64,000 bases of DNA from Angelakisella massiliensis (GCF_900104675.1 NZ_LT629945.1:539273-603272), one strand, 5' to 3'. Positions 15,670-24,980 are shown, counted from the stretch's first letter. Numbers and translations are program-made. Notes: generated from the sequence alone by a model not told the origin.

Positions 15670-17244
15670 ATGGCACGAGCCGCATCGGCACCGAAGAAGG
15701 AGATTTCTATGGAGGAAGCTCTGTGGAAGTCCGCAGATAAACTCCGTGGTTCTGTCGAGCCAGCAGAATATAAACACGTCGTTCTCAGTCTCTTCTTTTT
15801 GAAGTTTGCCAGCGATAAGTTTGAGGCACAAAGGAAAGCTATTTCTGAAAAATACGGTGAGAAGTTTGTTGACAATGTTGCCTTCTATACGAAGGACAAT
15901 GTATTCTTCCTGCCTGAGATCAGCCGTTGGTCTTTCATCATGGAGAATGCGAAACAGGATGACATTGCGCTGAAAATCGACACCGCCCTCTATACGATTG
16001 AGAAAGCGAATCCTGCACTGAAAGGCGCACTGCCGGACAACTACTACTCACGTCTTCACATCGACACAGCAAAGCTGGCATCACTGCTGGACGAGATTGA
16101 TAAGATCAACACCGGCGATAAAGAGAATGACATTATCGGGCGGGTCTACGAATACTTCCTGAGCAAGTTTGCTCTTGCGGAAGGCAAGGGCAAGGGCGAG
16201 TTCTATACGCCGAAGTGTATTGTCAATTTGATTGCAGAAATGATTGAACCGTATGATGGCATTCTGTACGACCCTTGCTGCGGTTCTGGCGGTATGTTCG
16301 TACAGTCAATGAAGTTCGTGGAGGCACATCACGGCAACAAGAAGAAGGTCTCTATCTATGGTCAGGAATATACAAACACGACGTACAAGCTGTGCAAAAT
16401 GAATCTGGCTATTCGCGGTATCTCTGCAAACCTCGGAGAAATGGCAGCGAACACATTCACCAATGACCAGCACAAGGACCTCAAGGCAGATTACATTATG
16501 GCAAACCCGCCATTTAATCAGAAAGAATGGCGTGGTGATAATGAGCTGATTGATGATCCGCGCTGGGACGGCTATGAAGTTCCGCCCACGAGTAACGCAA
16601 ACTATGGCTGGATTCTGAACATTGTTTCAAAGCTCTCTCAGAACGGTGTTGCCGGTTTCCTGCTTGCAAACGGCGCACTATCTGACGATGGTACAGAGTT
16701 AAAAATCCGCCGTCAGCTCATCGAGAACAATCTCGTCGAAGCAATCATCATTCTTCCCCGAAACCTCTTCTACACCACGGACATCAGCGTTACGCTTTGG
16801 ATTCTGAACAAGAATAAAAAGGCTCGTGTGGTTGAAGAAAACGGTGAAGTAAAACGCTTCCGTAACCGTGAGCGCGAGATCCTTTTCATGGACTTGCGGC
16901 AAATGGGAAGCCCTTATGAAAAGAAGTATATTGAACTGACAGAAGAAGACCGTGCAAAAGTCACGGGCGTCTATCACGCATGGCAGCAGGAAGGCTATGA
17001 AGAAACTTATCAGAATGTGCCTGAATTTTGTTACAGCGCATCCTTCGATGAGGTTGCTGAAAAGGGCTTTACCCTTGTTCCGAGCCGTTACATTGAGTTT
17101 GTAAACCGCGATGAGAACATCGACTTTGATACGAAAATGAAGACGCTGCAAAGTGAGCTTCGTGAGCTGCTTGTTGCAGAAGAGAAGTCGAAGGCTGACC
17201 TGTTGACTGTGTTTAAGGAGTTGGGCTATGAAATCGAATTATGA
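15670..17244 (+). CDS. hsdM: Type I restriction-modification methyltransferase subunit
   Basis: A 524-residue HsdM. An N-terminal helical domain (HsdM_N, residues about 10-150) precedes the methylase. Motif I is DPCCGSGGMF near residue 200 and motif IV is NPPF near residue 280, which marks N6-adenine methylation. GKGEFYTP is the usual pre-motif. With HsdS it methylates a split adenine target and with HsdR it restricts unmethylated DNA. Ribosome site GGGAGGA. The last 17 bases overlap hsdS1. Confidence 0.95.
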   Translation: MARAASAPKKEISMEEALWKSADKLRGSVEPAEYKHVVLSLFFLKFASDKFEAQRKAISEKYGEKFVDNVAFYTKDNVFFLPEISRWSFIMENAKQDDIALKIDTALYTIEKANPALKGALPDNYYSRLHIDTAKLASLLDEIDKINTGDKENDIIGRVYEYFLSKFALAEGKGKGEFYTPKCIVNLIAEMIEPYDGILYDPCCGSGGMFVQSMKFVEAHHGNKKKVSIYGQEYTNTTYKLCKMNLAIRGISANLGEMAANTFTNDQHKDLKADYIMANPPFNQKEWRGDNELIDDPRWDGYEVPPTSNANYGWILNIVSKLSQNGVAGFLLANGALSDDGTELKIRRQLIENNLVEAIIILPRNLFYTTDISVTLWILNKNKKARVVEENGEVKRFRNREREILFMDLRQMGSPYEKKYIELTEEDRAKVTGVYHAWQQEGYEETYQNVPEFCYSASFDEVAEKGFTLVPSRYIEFVNRDENIDFDTKMKTLQSELRELLVAEEKSKADLLTVFKELGYEIEL

Positions 17245-17752
17245 ACCTCTTGGTAAACACATTCGGCTTGTTGATTATCGAAACTCCGAGGAAGTCACCA
17301 GCACTGTTCTTGGCATAAGCATCGACAAAGAGTTTATGCCTTCCGTCGCAAATGTAATTGGCACAGATTTGAGTCGGTATAAACTGATCAGCAAGGGGCT
17401 ATTTGCCTGTAACCCAATGCACGTTGGACGCGATGAACGTCTTCCGATTGCGCTCTATGAGAAAGACAACGCCGCAATAGTTTCTCCGGCGTATTTCATG
17501 TTTGAGATTATTGACCGCGATGTCTTAAATGAAGAGTATTTGATGATGTGGTTTCGTAGACCGGAGTTTGACCGTGAATGCTGGTTCATGACGGATGGCA
17601 GTGTTCGAGGCGGAATTACATGGGATGATCTTTGCCGCATAAAGCTCCCTGTCCCCTCCTATGCGAGACAATGTGAGATCGTCGAGTCCTACCGTGCAAT
17701 TACCAATCGCATTGCTTTGAAGAGAGCGGAAAATGATAATTTAGCGGCTTAG
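17228..17752 (+). CDS. hsdS: Half-length specificity subunit ending at an inversion site
   Basis: A 174-residue protein covering only the first target-recognition domain (residues about 1-150) and the start of the central helix (IVESYRAITNRIALKRAENDNL). It ends in NLAA-stop exactly inside the repeat at 17731-17751. A full HsdS needs two such domains. The missing second half lies immediately downstream in reverse orientation. In the present orientation this gene gives a half subunit, which may be inactive or may act as a dimer. Flipping the next segment would restore a subunit of about 400 residues. Confidence 0.85.
   Translation: MKSNYEPLGKHIRLVDYRNSEEVTSTVLGISIDKEFMPSVANVIGTDLSRYKLISKGLFACNPMHVGRDERLPIALYEKDNAAIVSPAYFMFEIIDRDVLNEEYLMMWFRRPEFDRECWFMTDGSVRGGITWDDLCRIKLPVPSYARQCEIVESYRAITNRIALKRAENDNLAA
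17731..17751 (+). repeat. hsdS recombination site A
   Basis: It holds the core AAATGATAATTTAG followed by CGGCTTA and is in plus orientation. The same 21 bases occur inverted at site D (20962-20982). The core encodes the NDNL residues of the HsdS central helix. The stop codon of hsdS1 and, on the other strand, the stop of the silent cassette both lie in this repeat. Confidence 0.85.
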
Positions 17753-18426
17753 GGACAGTTGAATATATTCGCGGGCATCGTTGAGTTTACGGATTTCCTC
17801 AAGATTGGTTGCAATAATCTCAATCAAGCCATCCGCCATTTTGCAGAATTGCGTCACAATGTCCTTCTGCGGGAAAACAATCCTAATACTATTTAGAATG
17901 CTTGTGTTTATTGATGGCATGGTTGCACCTACTGCGGAAGCAGTGACAAGCTGACGGATTACAGGTTGGTTGAACCACCACAAAAAGTAACTGCCGGTAT
18001 TAGGATCGTATGGTCTAACACGAAGACACCGCCCTGAAAATAACCAACCATCTTCGTGTTGTGAAACCATAACTGCTCGATCCACGGAACCAACGCGACT
18101 AAAAACAATATCTCCGGTGTGATGATCATATTTCCGTAGACGTTCAACATCATTTTGCGAGACAAGCGGAAGGTTCCTGTGGGCGATGTATTTCCCATCC
18201 ATGTGTTCGACCGTAATAATTGGTGTACCTGATTCTACATAGTCTTCGTTGTGAAGCTGGCTACCAAATGGTCCCGTTTGAACAGATGCAAAGTCACCAA
18301 CCGTCGCGTCTGTCCAACCTTGAGGGACTTTGTTTTGCTTAATAATTGTCTCCGGGAGATTAACTCCGGCATCATGAAATGCCTTATCAAAAGCCGCTTG
18401 GATAGTCGCTTCTAAATTATCATTTA
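17741..18426 (-). pseudogene. Silent inverted hsdS cassette (second recognition domain)
   Basis: The minus strand is open from 18426 to the stop at 17741. It reads NDNLEATIQAAFDKAF at its upstream end, then a full recognition domain (VPQGWTDATVGDFASVQTGPFGS to INTSILNSIRIVFPQKD), then the distal conserved helix (LEEIRKLNDAREYIQLSLSR). It has no plausible start codon at its front; the first in-frame ATG is 75 codons in. It is therefore a stored cassette, expressed only if inverted and fused in frame to a first half at an AAATGATAATTTAG site. It is intact, not decayed. Confidence 0.85.
18412..18426 (-). repeat. hsdS recombination site B
   Basis: TAAATGATAATTTAG on the minus strand, continuing on that strand as AAGC, which matches site C. 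Inversion between A and B would join hsdS1 to the silent cassette in frame. Confidence 0.85.
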
Positions 18427-18440
18427 CAGGAGGAATTGCT

Positions 18441-18710
18441 GTGAGCGATTTATGGAATCAAGTTAAAATGCAGTTCAAGGATTTTCCTGCTGAAATACGA
18501 GACCGTATTCAAGCAGAGCAGCAGGAAGTAATAGAGGAAGCAGTTCTCAGCGAACGAATCTGTTCTATCGAAAAAGCGACACTGGCTTTGCTCGAAGCCA
18601 GTGTCCCAAGAGATCAGATTGTCGCATTACTACAAAAGCATTGGGATTTACGGCGAAGCGAGGCAAATAAATTCATCGAAGAAGCCGAGAATACCAGCTC
18701 CTGCTCTTGA
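18441..18710 (+). CDS. Small hypothetical protein in the hsdS locus
   Basis: An 89-residue acidic, helical protein starting with GTG behind AGGAGGAATTGCT. It has a Glu/Gln-rich N-terminal half and a C-terminal LEASVPRDQIVALLQKHWDLRRSEANKFI that resembles a small HTH or UBA-like fold. It sits just outside the A-B invertible segment, so its promoter must lie in or beyond that segment and its expression may depend on orientation. Function unknown. Confidence 0.55.
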   Translation: MSDLWNQVKMQFKDFPAEIRDRIQAEQQEVIEEAVLSERICSIEKATLALLEASVPRDQIVALLQKHWDLRRSEANKFIEEAENTSSCS

Positions 18711-18715
18711 AAAAT

Positions 18716-18743
18716 AACTCTCTCACCAGTGGCGAGAGTTTTT
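18716..18743 (+). terminator. Terminator before the recombinase gene
   Basis: AACTCTC (18716-18722) pairs with GAGAGTT (18734-18740) followed by TTT. It separates the 89-residue gene from the recombinase. Confidence 0.55.
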
Positions 18744-18801
18744 ACCACAAGGAACTGCCACTGATTGTCGTTCTCTGAGAATAATCAAAGGAGATACGAC
18801 A

Positions 18802-19785
18802 ATGAAAGAACAACTGATTCAAGAAGTGCAGCGTCAGATGCTTCCGTATCTGAACAACGCACAGTTAAAACAGCTTCAAGGCGTCCTTGAGGGGGTACTG
18901 AGTGGTGTAGAGCTAAGTCACAGCGCGGGCATGGTAGAAAGCGCAAAGGTCGATACGGTTGCCTGTTTCATCAACGCAAAACGCATTGAAGGCTGCTCAG
19001 AAAAAACCTTGAGCTATTACCGTCAGACCATTATGTCAATGCTATCCGGCATTGACAAAGAACCACAAGAGATCGCAACTGAGGACTTGCGAAAGTACCT
19101 AACAGAGTATCAGGCAAACCGTAAGTCAAGCAAGGTCACGATAGATAACATCCGCCGCATCCTATCCAGCTACTTTTCGTGGCTTGAAGATGAGGATTAC
19201 ATCGTAAAAAGCCCGGTACGCCGGATCCACAAGGTAAAAACGGCAAAAGTGATCAAGGAAACCTATACCGACGAGGCATTGGAAATCATGCGGGACAACT
19301 GCTGCAATGTCCGCGATCTCGCTATGATTGACCTTCTCGCATCCTCCGGAATTCGTGTTGGTGAGATGGTTGCCCTTAACCGCGATGACATCAACTTCAA
19401 TGAGCGAGAGTGCGTTGTTTTCGGAAAAGGGAGCAAAGAACGGATCGTCTATTTCGATGCAAGGACGAAAATCCATCTGCAAAACTATCTGGAAAGCCGT
19501 ACAGACGCCTGTTCAGCTTTGTTTGTCTCGCTGACCGCGCCGCATGACCGTTTGCAGATCGGCGGCGTAGAAAGACGGCTTCGAGAACTGGGGAAAAGGC
19601 TGAATCTGCCTCGTGTCCATCCACATAAGTTCCGAAGAACATTGGCAACATCAGCCATAGATAAAGGAATGCCCATAGAGCAAGTCCAGCAGCTCTTAGG
19701 GCATCAGAAAATCGACACGACCATGCACTATGCTATGGTCAAACAGCAAAACGTCAAGCTGGCACACAGAAAATACATAGGGTGA
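18802..19785 (+). CDS. Tyrosine recombinase for hsdS inversion
   Basis: A 327-residue XerC/XerD-like recombinase. The N-terminal SAM-like core-binding domain covers about residues 45-150. The catalytic set is visible: Arg in SSGIRVGEM, Lys in GKGSKER, His-x-x-Arg in HPHKFRRT, His in LLGHQ and the nucleophile Tyr in MHYAMV. It lies between two sets of inverted hsdS sites, as in known phase-variable type I systems of Firmicutes (for example the SpnIII locus of pneumococcus), so it is the likely invertase rather than the ICE integrase. Ribosome site AAGGAGATACGACA. Confidence 0.9.
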   Translation: MKEQLIQEVQRQMLPYLNNAQLKQLQGVLEGVLSGVELSHSAGMVESAKVDTVACFINAKRIEGCSEKTLSYYRQTIMSMLSGIDKEPQEIATEDLRKYLTEYQANRKSSKVTIDNIRRILSSYFSWLEDEDYIVKSPVRRIHKVKTAKVIKETYTDEALEIMRDNCCNVRDLAMIDLLASSGIRVGEMVALNRDDINFNERECVVFGKGSKERIVYFDARTKIHLQNYLESRTDACSALFVSLTAPHDRLQIGGVERRLRELGKRLNLPRVHPHKFRRTLATSAIDKGMPIEQVQQLLGHQKIDTTMHYAMVKQQNVKLAHRKYIG

Positions 19786-19794
19786 GGTGTCACA

Positions 19795-20964
19795 ATGAAA
19801 GAAGGATATAGGCTGCTTGGAGACTTCATTCGCCAAGTCGATGTCAGGAACACAGACGGAAAAGAGGAAAACCTTTTAGGTGTTTCCGTCCAAAAGATGT
19901 TCATTCCCTCTATTGCAAACACGGTTGGTACCGACTTTACGAAATACAAGGGAGTCAAACGGGGGCAGTTTACCTACATTCCAGATACTTCTCGGCGTGG
20001 AGACAAAATTGGTATTGCTCTTCTAACGGATTATGATGAGGGGCTTGTCAGCAATATCTATACCGTTTTTGAAGTGAAAGATGAAAACGAGCTACTGCCC
20101 GAATACCTAATGCTCTGGTTCAGCAGACCGGAGTTTGATCGTTACGCACGTTTTAAGTCTCACGGTAGCGTCCGGGAAATAATGGACTGGGATGAAATGT
20201 GCAAGGTAAAGCTACCTGTCCCCTCTATCGAGAAGCAACGCAGCATTGTAAAGGCATACAATACGATCACGGATCGGATTGAACTCAAGCGGAAGATAAA
20301 TGATAATTTAGAAGCAACTGCACAAGCAGTATTCCAAGATCAATTTTCTTCTTACTATGGGTGTGACAAGCTTCCCGAAGGTTATAGCATTGTCAGTTTG
20401 GATAGCCTCTGTACAGTCAAAGGTGGCAAACGCCTTCCTGCCGACTGTGAATTACTTGATGATCCAACAGAACACCCTTATATTCGTGTTCGTGATGTTG
20501 GCGGAAGTCGCTATGTCTGTCTCACAGACCAATTCCAATATATTGATGAAGAAACGCATCAAGCCATCTCACGATATATAGTAAACACCGGAGATATTGT
20601 CATTTCGATTGTTGGTACAATCGGATTGCTCGGCAAGATTCATTCCTCTCTTGACAAAGCAAACCTTACTGAAAACTGCGTTAAACTCGCAGGTATTCAT
20701 ACGGTTACTTCCGACTATCTCTATTACACACTTTGCTATAAAAAGCAAATTAAGGAGATTGACCTTCTGACAGTCGGTGCGGTTCAAGCAAAGTTGCCTA
20801 TGTACAACATCCAATCTATGAAAATCCTTGTCCCTCCGACCAAGGTGATCAGTGATTTTCAGAAGAAAATGAACGCTTTGGACGAGCAAATTGAAGCAAA
20901 TACAATGGAAATCCAGAAACTTAATGAGCTTCGATCCGTTCTCCTTGCAAAACTGTCCGATTAA
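19795..20964 (+). CDS. hsdS: Full-length type I specificity subunit
   Basis: A 389-residue HsdS with two recognition domains. The first (residues about 1-145) is related to that of the half gene at 17228 (shared PSIANxVGTD, EYLMxWF, RPEFDR, GSVR and KLPVPS), but differs enough to recognise another half-site. The central helix carries the recombination site (KRKINDNLEATAQAV, about 164-178). The second domain (about 195-340) differs from the silent cassette. It ends LLAKLSD at site D. It is the expressed S subunit in this orientation. It follows the recombinase by 9 bases with GGGTGAGGTG as ribosome site. Confidence 0.95.
   Translation: MKEGYRLLGDFIRQVDVRNTDGKEENLLGVSVQKMFIPSIANTVGTDFTKYKGVKRGQFTYIPDTSRRGDKIGIALLTDYDEGLVSNIYTVFEVKDENELLPEYLMLWFSRPEFDRYARFKSHGSVREIMDWDEMCKVKLPVPSIEKQRSIVKAYNTITDRIELKRKINDNLEATAQAVFQDQFSSYYGCDKLPEGYSIVSLDSLCTVKGGKRLPADCELLDDPTEHPYIRVRDVGGSRYVCLTDQFQYIDEETHQAISRYIVNTGDIVISIVGTIGLLGKIHSSLDKANLTENCVKLAGIHTVTSDYLYYTLCYKKQIKEIDLLTVGAVQAKLPMYNIQSMKILVPPTKVISDFQKKMNALDEQIEANTMEIQKLNELRSVLLAKLSD
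20297..20311 (+). repeat. hsdS recombination site C
   Basis: TAAATGATAATTTAG followed by AAGC, plus orientation, inside hsdS2 between its two recognition domains. Inversion against site D would truncate hsdS2 to a half gene; inversion against site B would swap larger blocks. Confidence 0.85.
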
Positions 20965-20983
20965 GCCGCTAAATTATCATTTA
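20962..20983 (-). repeat. hsdS recombination site D
   Basis: Minus-oriented copy of the core with the flanking CGGCTTA shared with site A. It overlaps the stop codon of hsdS2. Together A(+), B(-), C(+), D(-) allow several inversions (A-B, C-D, A-D, B-C) and, in principle, deletion between same-facing sites. Confidence 0.85.
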
Positions 20984-21004
20984 CCTACGAAGGGAGGGAT
21001 GAAA

Positions 21005-21853
21005 ATGGACAAGGATACGCTGATCAGAATTGCCGAAGAGCTTCATCAAGGAGCTTTTGACGCAAATGCCTATTACCTCATATTGCAGCAGTATCGCAAA
21101 AACCAGCGCGAATATGCGGAAGAAATGAAGATGTCACCAGCGTTCTATCAAACGATCCACGGAGCTTTAATGAAAGCCTGTTTTATGGAGATCGCCAAAC
21201 TGTATGATAGCTCAAATGGCGTCGTGTCCATTGGCACCCTCCTTGCCAAATGCGCGAAAAACCAAGACCTATTTCCGACGTACAGAGAAACAATGACCGT
21301 AGAGCATGATGGGACAGCATTTTCCTATCAAATTCCGTATCAGCATCAGCTCAAGCCAGAGGAAGAGCGTTTCTTCAAGGATCAGGTTGAGAGCGACAGA
21401 AAGCTCTTTGCAATGTTTGATATTCCTGATGCCGCAAATGCTCCGGTTCGGGTGGATTTGACATTTCCAGAGTTCTTAGCTCTGTATCAGAAACGCTTCA
21501 ATGCGTTAAGCAAAAAGAGAGAGAATATCCGAATGCAACGGAACAAGCTCTATGCCCACAACGATGAACAGCGCATATTGAGCAAAGAGAACCCGACAGA
21601 CCGTCATCCTATTTTCTATCCGGATGTGCAGGAAATGATAGCCTTTGCGCTCGATTGCACGGGACTAATACTCGGCGTTCTCACTGACGTAACCCGTGCA
21701 ACGCAATACTCGAATATTGATGACTGGGAAGGAACACTCATGCTGGCACGTCTGGGTTTGAAGTATCAGGAGTACGACTTCCAGCAAAGTGAAAAAGCCT
21801 TTGAAGCAGAAATGCAGCGGCAGTTAGGGGGAAATGATAATGGCGAACTTTAA
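21005..21853 (+). CDS. AbiU2/HEPN-like protein inside the hsd operon
   Basis: A 282-residue helical protein. The segment RMQRNKLYAHND near residue 183 holds the Arg-x5-His pattern of HEPN/AbiU2 domains, many of which are RNA-cutting abortive infection toxins. The ATG at 21005 is taken because AGGGAGG lies 7 bases upstream; an ATG at 20999 abuts that site. It overlaps hsdR by 14 bases, so its product is co-made with the restriction subunit and could be a back-up suicide defence when restriction fails (inference). Confidence 0.65.
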   Translation: MDKDTLIRIAEELHQGAFDANAYYLILQQYRKNQREYAEEMKMSPAFYQTIHGALMKACFMEIAKLYDSSNGVVSIGTLLAKCAKNQDLFPTYRETMTVEHDGTAFSYQIPYQHQLKPEEERFFKDQVESDRKLFAMFDIPDAANAPVRVDLTFPEFLALYQKRFNALSKKRENIRMQRNKLYAHNDEQRILSKENPTDRHPIFYPDVQEMIAFALDCTGLILGVLTDVTRATQYSNIDDWEGTLMLARLGLKYQEYDFQQSEKAFEAEMQRQLGGNDNGEL

Positions 21854-24800
21854 TGAGCATTCTCTTGAAATGTCCATCATGGATTTGTTTCAGGATGAAG
21901 GGTATATCTATTTGAATGGTGAGCAGATCCACCGCGAACGCTCTGAGGTTCTGCTTATCGACGATCTGCGGAAATACCTCCTAAACAGATATGCCGCAGA
22001 AGGGCTTACCCCAAGTGAAATTGATAGCATCATCCTTCGCCTGAGGTCTATTTCCGGCACGATCTACGAAGCAAACAAAGCTGTCTGTAAAATGATTTGT
22101 GACGGCTTCATCTTCAACCGTGAAGATCACACAAAGAAAGACCTTTATATTGAGCTGATTGACTTTGATGAGCCAGAGAAAAATGTGTTCAAGATTATCA
22201 ATCAATTTGAAATTGAAGGCATCAACAACCAGTTACGCATACCGGACGGGATTGTATTCATCAATGGCATTCCTGTTGTTGTGCTTGAGTTCAAGAGCGC
22301 GGTCAAAGAGAATACAACGATCATGGACGCCTATACTCAGCTCACCGTGCGTTATCGCCGTGATATTCCCGAACTCTTCAAGTATAACGCCTTCATCGTA
22401 ATAAGCGATGGCGCAAATAATAAATACGGTTCCTTCTTCTCCCCGTATGACTTCTTCTATGCGTGGAGAAAGATTGAAGCTGACGATAAGGAATTAGACG
22501 GCATCAATTCCCTTGTAACTATGGTGAGCGGACTGTTCCGGAAAGAACGGCTTTTGGCAGTCATCAAGGATTTTGTCTATTTCCCTGATAGCTCGGACAA
22601 GGACCTCAAAATCGTCTGCCGCTATCCTCAGTATTTTGCTGCGGTCAAGCTGTTTGAGAATATCAAGGCACATCTCAGACCGGAGGGGGACGGCAAGGGC
22701 GGCACATACTTCGGCGCGACAGGCTGCGGAAAAAGCTATACTATGCTCTTCCTCACAAGAATGCTTATGAAGAGTACCTTCTTCCATAGCCCTACAATCC
22801 TGATTATTACCGACCGAACGGATTTGGATGACCAGCTCTCAAAGCAGTTTGTAGCATCTAAGAAGTACATTGGTGACGAAACCGTTGTGAGCATTGATTC
22901 CCGCGAAAAGCTGCGTCAGGAACTTCAAGGCAGGACAAGCGGCGGGGTGTACATGACCACCATCCAAAAGTTCACCGAGGACTTGGAGCTTCTGACGGAT
23001 AGAGCGAATGTGATCTGCATATCCGATGAAGCACACCGTAGTCAGATAAACCTCGATCAGAAAGTCAAGGTCACTGCCGAAGGTGTAGAGCGAAGCTATG
23101 GATTCGCAAAGTACCTACACGATTCTCTCCCCAATGCTACCTATGTCGGTTTCACCGGCACGCCCGTAGATGGCACGATTGAAGTCTTCGGTCCGGTTGT
23201 CGATGCCTACACAATGACAGAGGCGGTCAAAGACGGTATCACAGTCAACCTTGTCTACGACGGACGCGCTGCACGGGTCACGCTTGATCAGGCAAAGGTT
23301 CGGGAAATTGAAGATTATTATGATCGCTGTGCTGTTGAAGGCGCAAATGAGCATCAGATTGAGGAAAGCCAGAAGGCGGTTGCTCATATTGATGCGATCA
23401 TCGGTGATCCTGACCGACTTCACGCAGTTGCGGAGGACTTCATTAACCACTATGAGACCCGCGTTGCCGAAGGAGCTACCGTTGCAGGAAAAGCAATGTT
23501 TGTCTGCTCTAATCGCAAGATTGCATACGCTTTTTATCAGATTATAGTTGGAATGAGACCGGAATGGGCAGAGAAAAAGGTTTGCCCTGACGGGGTTCAA
23601 CTGACGGAAAAAGAGAAAAAGGAACTCAAACCCATCGAGAAGATCAAGCTCATCATGACGCGAAATAAAGATGATGAGCCTGAGCTATATGAAATGCTGG
23701 GAACGAAAGAGGATCGCAAGGAATTTGACCGTCAGTTTAAGAACGTTAAATCAAACTTCAAAATTGCCATCGTTGTTGATATGTGGCTTACCGGCTTCGA
23801 CGTACCGGCACTCGACACAATCTACATCGACAAGCCCATCCAGCAGCACAGCCTTATCCAGACGATTTCCCGCGTCAACCGCGTCTATACCGGCAAGGAC
23901 AAGGGCTTGATCGTGGACTACATCGGCATTAAGAAAAACATGAATCTCGCCCTCAAGAAATACACCAACTTTGAGAGCGATGAGTTTGAAGGCGTCGAGC
24001 AGTCTATCACGATTGTTAAAGACCAGCTCGATGTCTTGGCTCAGATGTTCCACAACTTCAATAGCACGGATTACTTCAACGGCTCACCGAAAGAGCAGCT
24101 TGCTTGCCTCAATCGGGCTGTTGAGTATGTACAGCTCACGGAAGATTTGGAAACTCGCTTTATGGCGGCAGTCAAACGCATGAAACAAGCGTTCAACCTA
24201 TGCAGTTCAAGTGAGGCTATCTCTGATAAAGAAAAGGACTATCTGCACTTCTACTGTGCTGTGCGCTCTATTCTTTTCAAACTCACAAAGGGTGATGCCC
24301 CTGACATTTCACAAATGAATGCCCGTGTCCGTGAACTTCTTGAAGGTGCAATTCAATCTGATGGTATAGAGGAACTGTTTGAGACGGGAAAGCACATCTC
24401 TGTTGATATTTTCAGTGACGAGTATCTGGATAAGATCAATGCAATCCAACTTCCAAACACAAAGATAAAGGTGTTGCAGAGGCTTCTTTCTCAAGCGATT
24501 GATGAGTATAAAAAGGTCAACCGCATTATGGGCATGGAGTTCTCAGACCGCCTCAAGCGGGTTGTTGATGAGTACAACAATCGCCGTCGTGATGAGGCTT
24601 TTGCTAATGAAGTTCTTGACGATGTGGCGGAGCAGCTTGCGAAGCTCCTTGAAGAACTCAAAAAGGAAAAAGACTCCTTCAAGGGCATGGGAATTGACTA
24701 CGAGGAAAAAGCCTTTTATGACATTCTCAAGGCGGTTGCCAAGAAGTATGAGTTCGAGTACCCGGACGATAAGATGATTGAATTGTCAAAGCGGATTAAG

Positions 24801-24980
24801 ATTATTGTCGATGACAAAGCTAAATACACCGACTGGTCTACCCGTGATGACATTAAGGCAAATCTGCAAGTTGACCTCATACTGCTACTGGATGAATTTG
24901 ACTATCCCCCCGTAACCATTGATGATGTCTACAAGGAGGTTCTGGAACAAGCTGAAAACTTCAAAAAGTACGCTCAATAA
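21840..24980 (+). CDS. hsdR: Type I restriction endonuclease subunit
   Basis: A 1046-residue HsdR. The N-terminal PD-(D/E)xK nuclease shows IPDGIVFINGIPVVVLEFKSA (about 125-145). The helicase motor has Walker A GATGCGKSYTM (about residue 297), DEAH in ISDEAHRSQ, and TGTPV. The C-terminal third is helical and should bind HsdM/HsdS. It translocates DNA and cuts far from unmethylated sites. The ATG at 21840 follows GGGGG; two codons upstream is a weaker start. Full length, no visible breaks. Confidence 0.95.
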   Translation: MANFNEHSLEMSIMDLFQDEGYIYLNGEQIHRERSEVLLIDDLRKYLLNRYAAEGLTPSEIDSIILRLRSISGTIYEANKAVCKMICDGFIFNREDHTKKDLYIELIDFDEPEKNVFKIINQFEIEGINNQLRIPDGIVFINGIPVVVLEFKSAVKENTTIMDAYTQLTVRYRRDIPELFKYNAFIVISDGANNKYGSFFSPYDFFYAWRKIEADDKELDGINSLVTMVSGLFRKERLLAVIKDFVYFPDSSDKDLKIVCRYPQYFAAVKLFENIKAHLRPEGDGKGGTYFGATGCGKSYTMLFLTRMLMKSTFFHSPTILIITDRTDLDDQLSKQFVASKKYIGDETVVSIDSREKLRQELQGRTSGGVYMTTIQKFTEDLELLTDRANVICISDEAHRSQINLDQKVKVTAEGVERSYGFAKYLHDSLPNATYVGFTGTPVDGTIEVFGPVVDAYTMTEAVKDGITVNLVYDGRAARVTLDQAKVREIEDYYDRCAVEGANEHQIEESQKAVAHIDAIIGDPDRLHAVAEDFINHYETRVAEGATVAGKAMFVCSNRKIAYAFYQIIVGMRPEWAEKKVCPDGVQLTEKEKKELKPIEKIKLIMTRNKDDEPELYEMLGTKEDRKEFDRQFKNVKSNFKIAIVVDMWLTGFDVPALDTIYIDKPIQQHSLIQTISRVNRVYTGKDKGLIVDYIGIKKNMNLALKKYTNFESDEFEGVEQSITIVKDQLDVLAQMFHNFNSTDYFNGSPKEQLACLNRAVEYVQLTEDLETRFMAAVKRMKQAFNLCSSSEAISDKEKDYLHFYCAVRSILFKLTKGDAPDISQMNARVRELLEGAIQSDGIEELFETGKHISVDIFSDEYLDKINAIQLPNTKIKVLQRLLSQAIDEYKKVNRIMGMEFSDRLKRVVDEYNNRRRDEAFANEVLDDVAEQLAKLLEELKKEKDSFKGMGIDYEEKAFYDILKAVAKKYEFEYPDDKMIELSKRIKIIVDDKAKYTDWSTRDDIKANLQVDLILLLDEFDYPPVTIDDVYKEVLEQAENFKKYAQ

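Noticed and set aside
18802-19785. The tyrosine recombinase as integrase of the ICE
   Set aside because: It sits between hsdS cassettes with matching inverted sites and no excisionase gene beside it, which fits a local invertase better. The ICE integrase is probably outside the window.
21833-21842. AAATGATAAT at the hsdR start as a fifth inversion site
   Set aside because: Only 10 of the 14 core bases match and the flank differs (GGCG). It is made up of the ribosome-site spacer and start codon and is probably chance.
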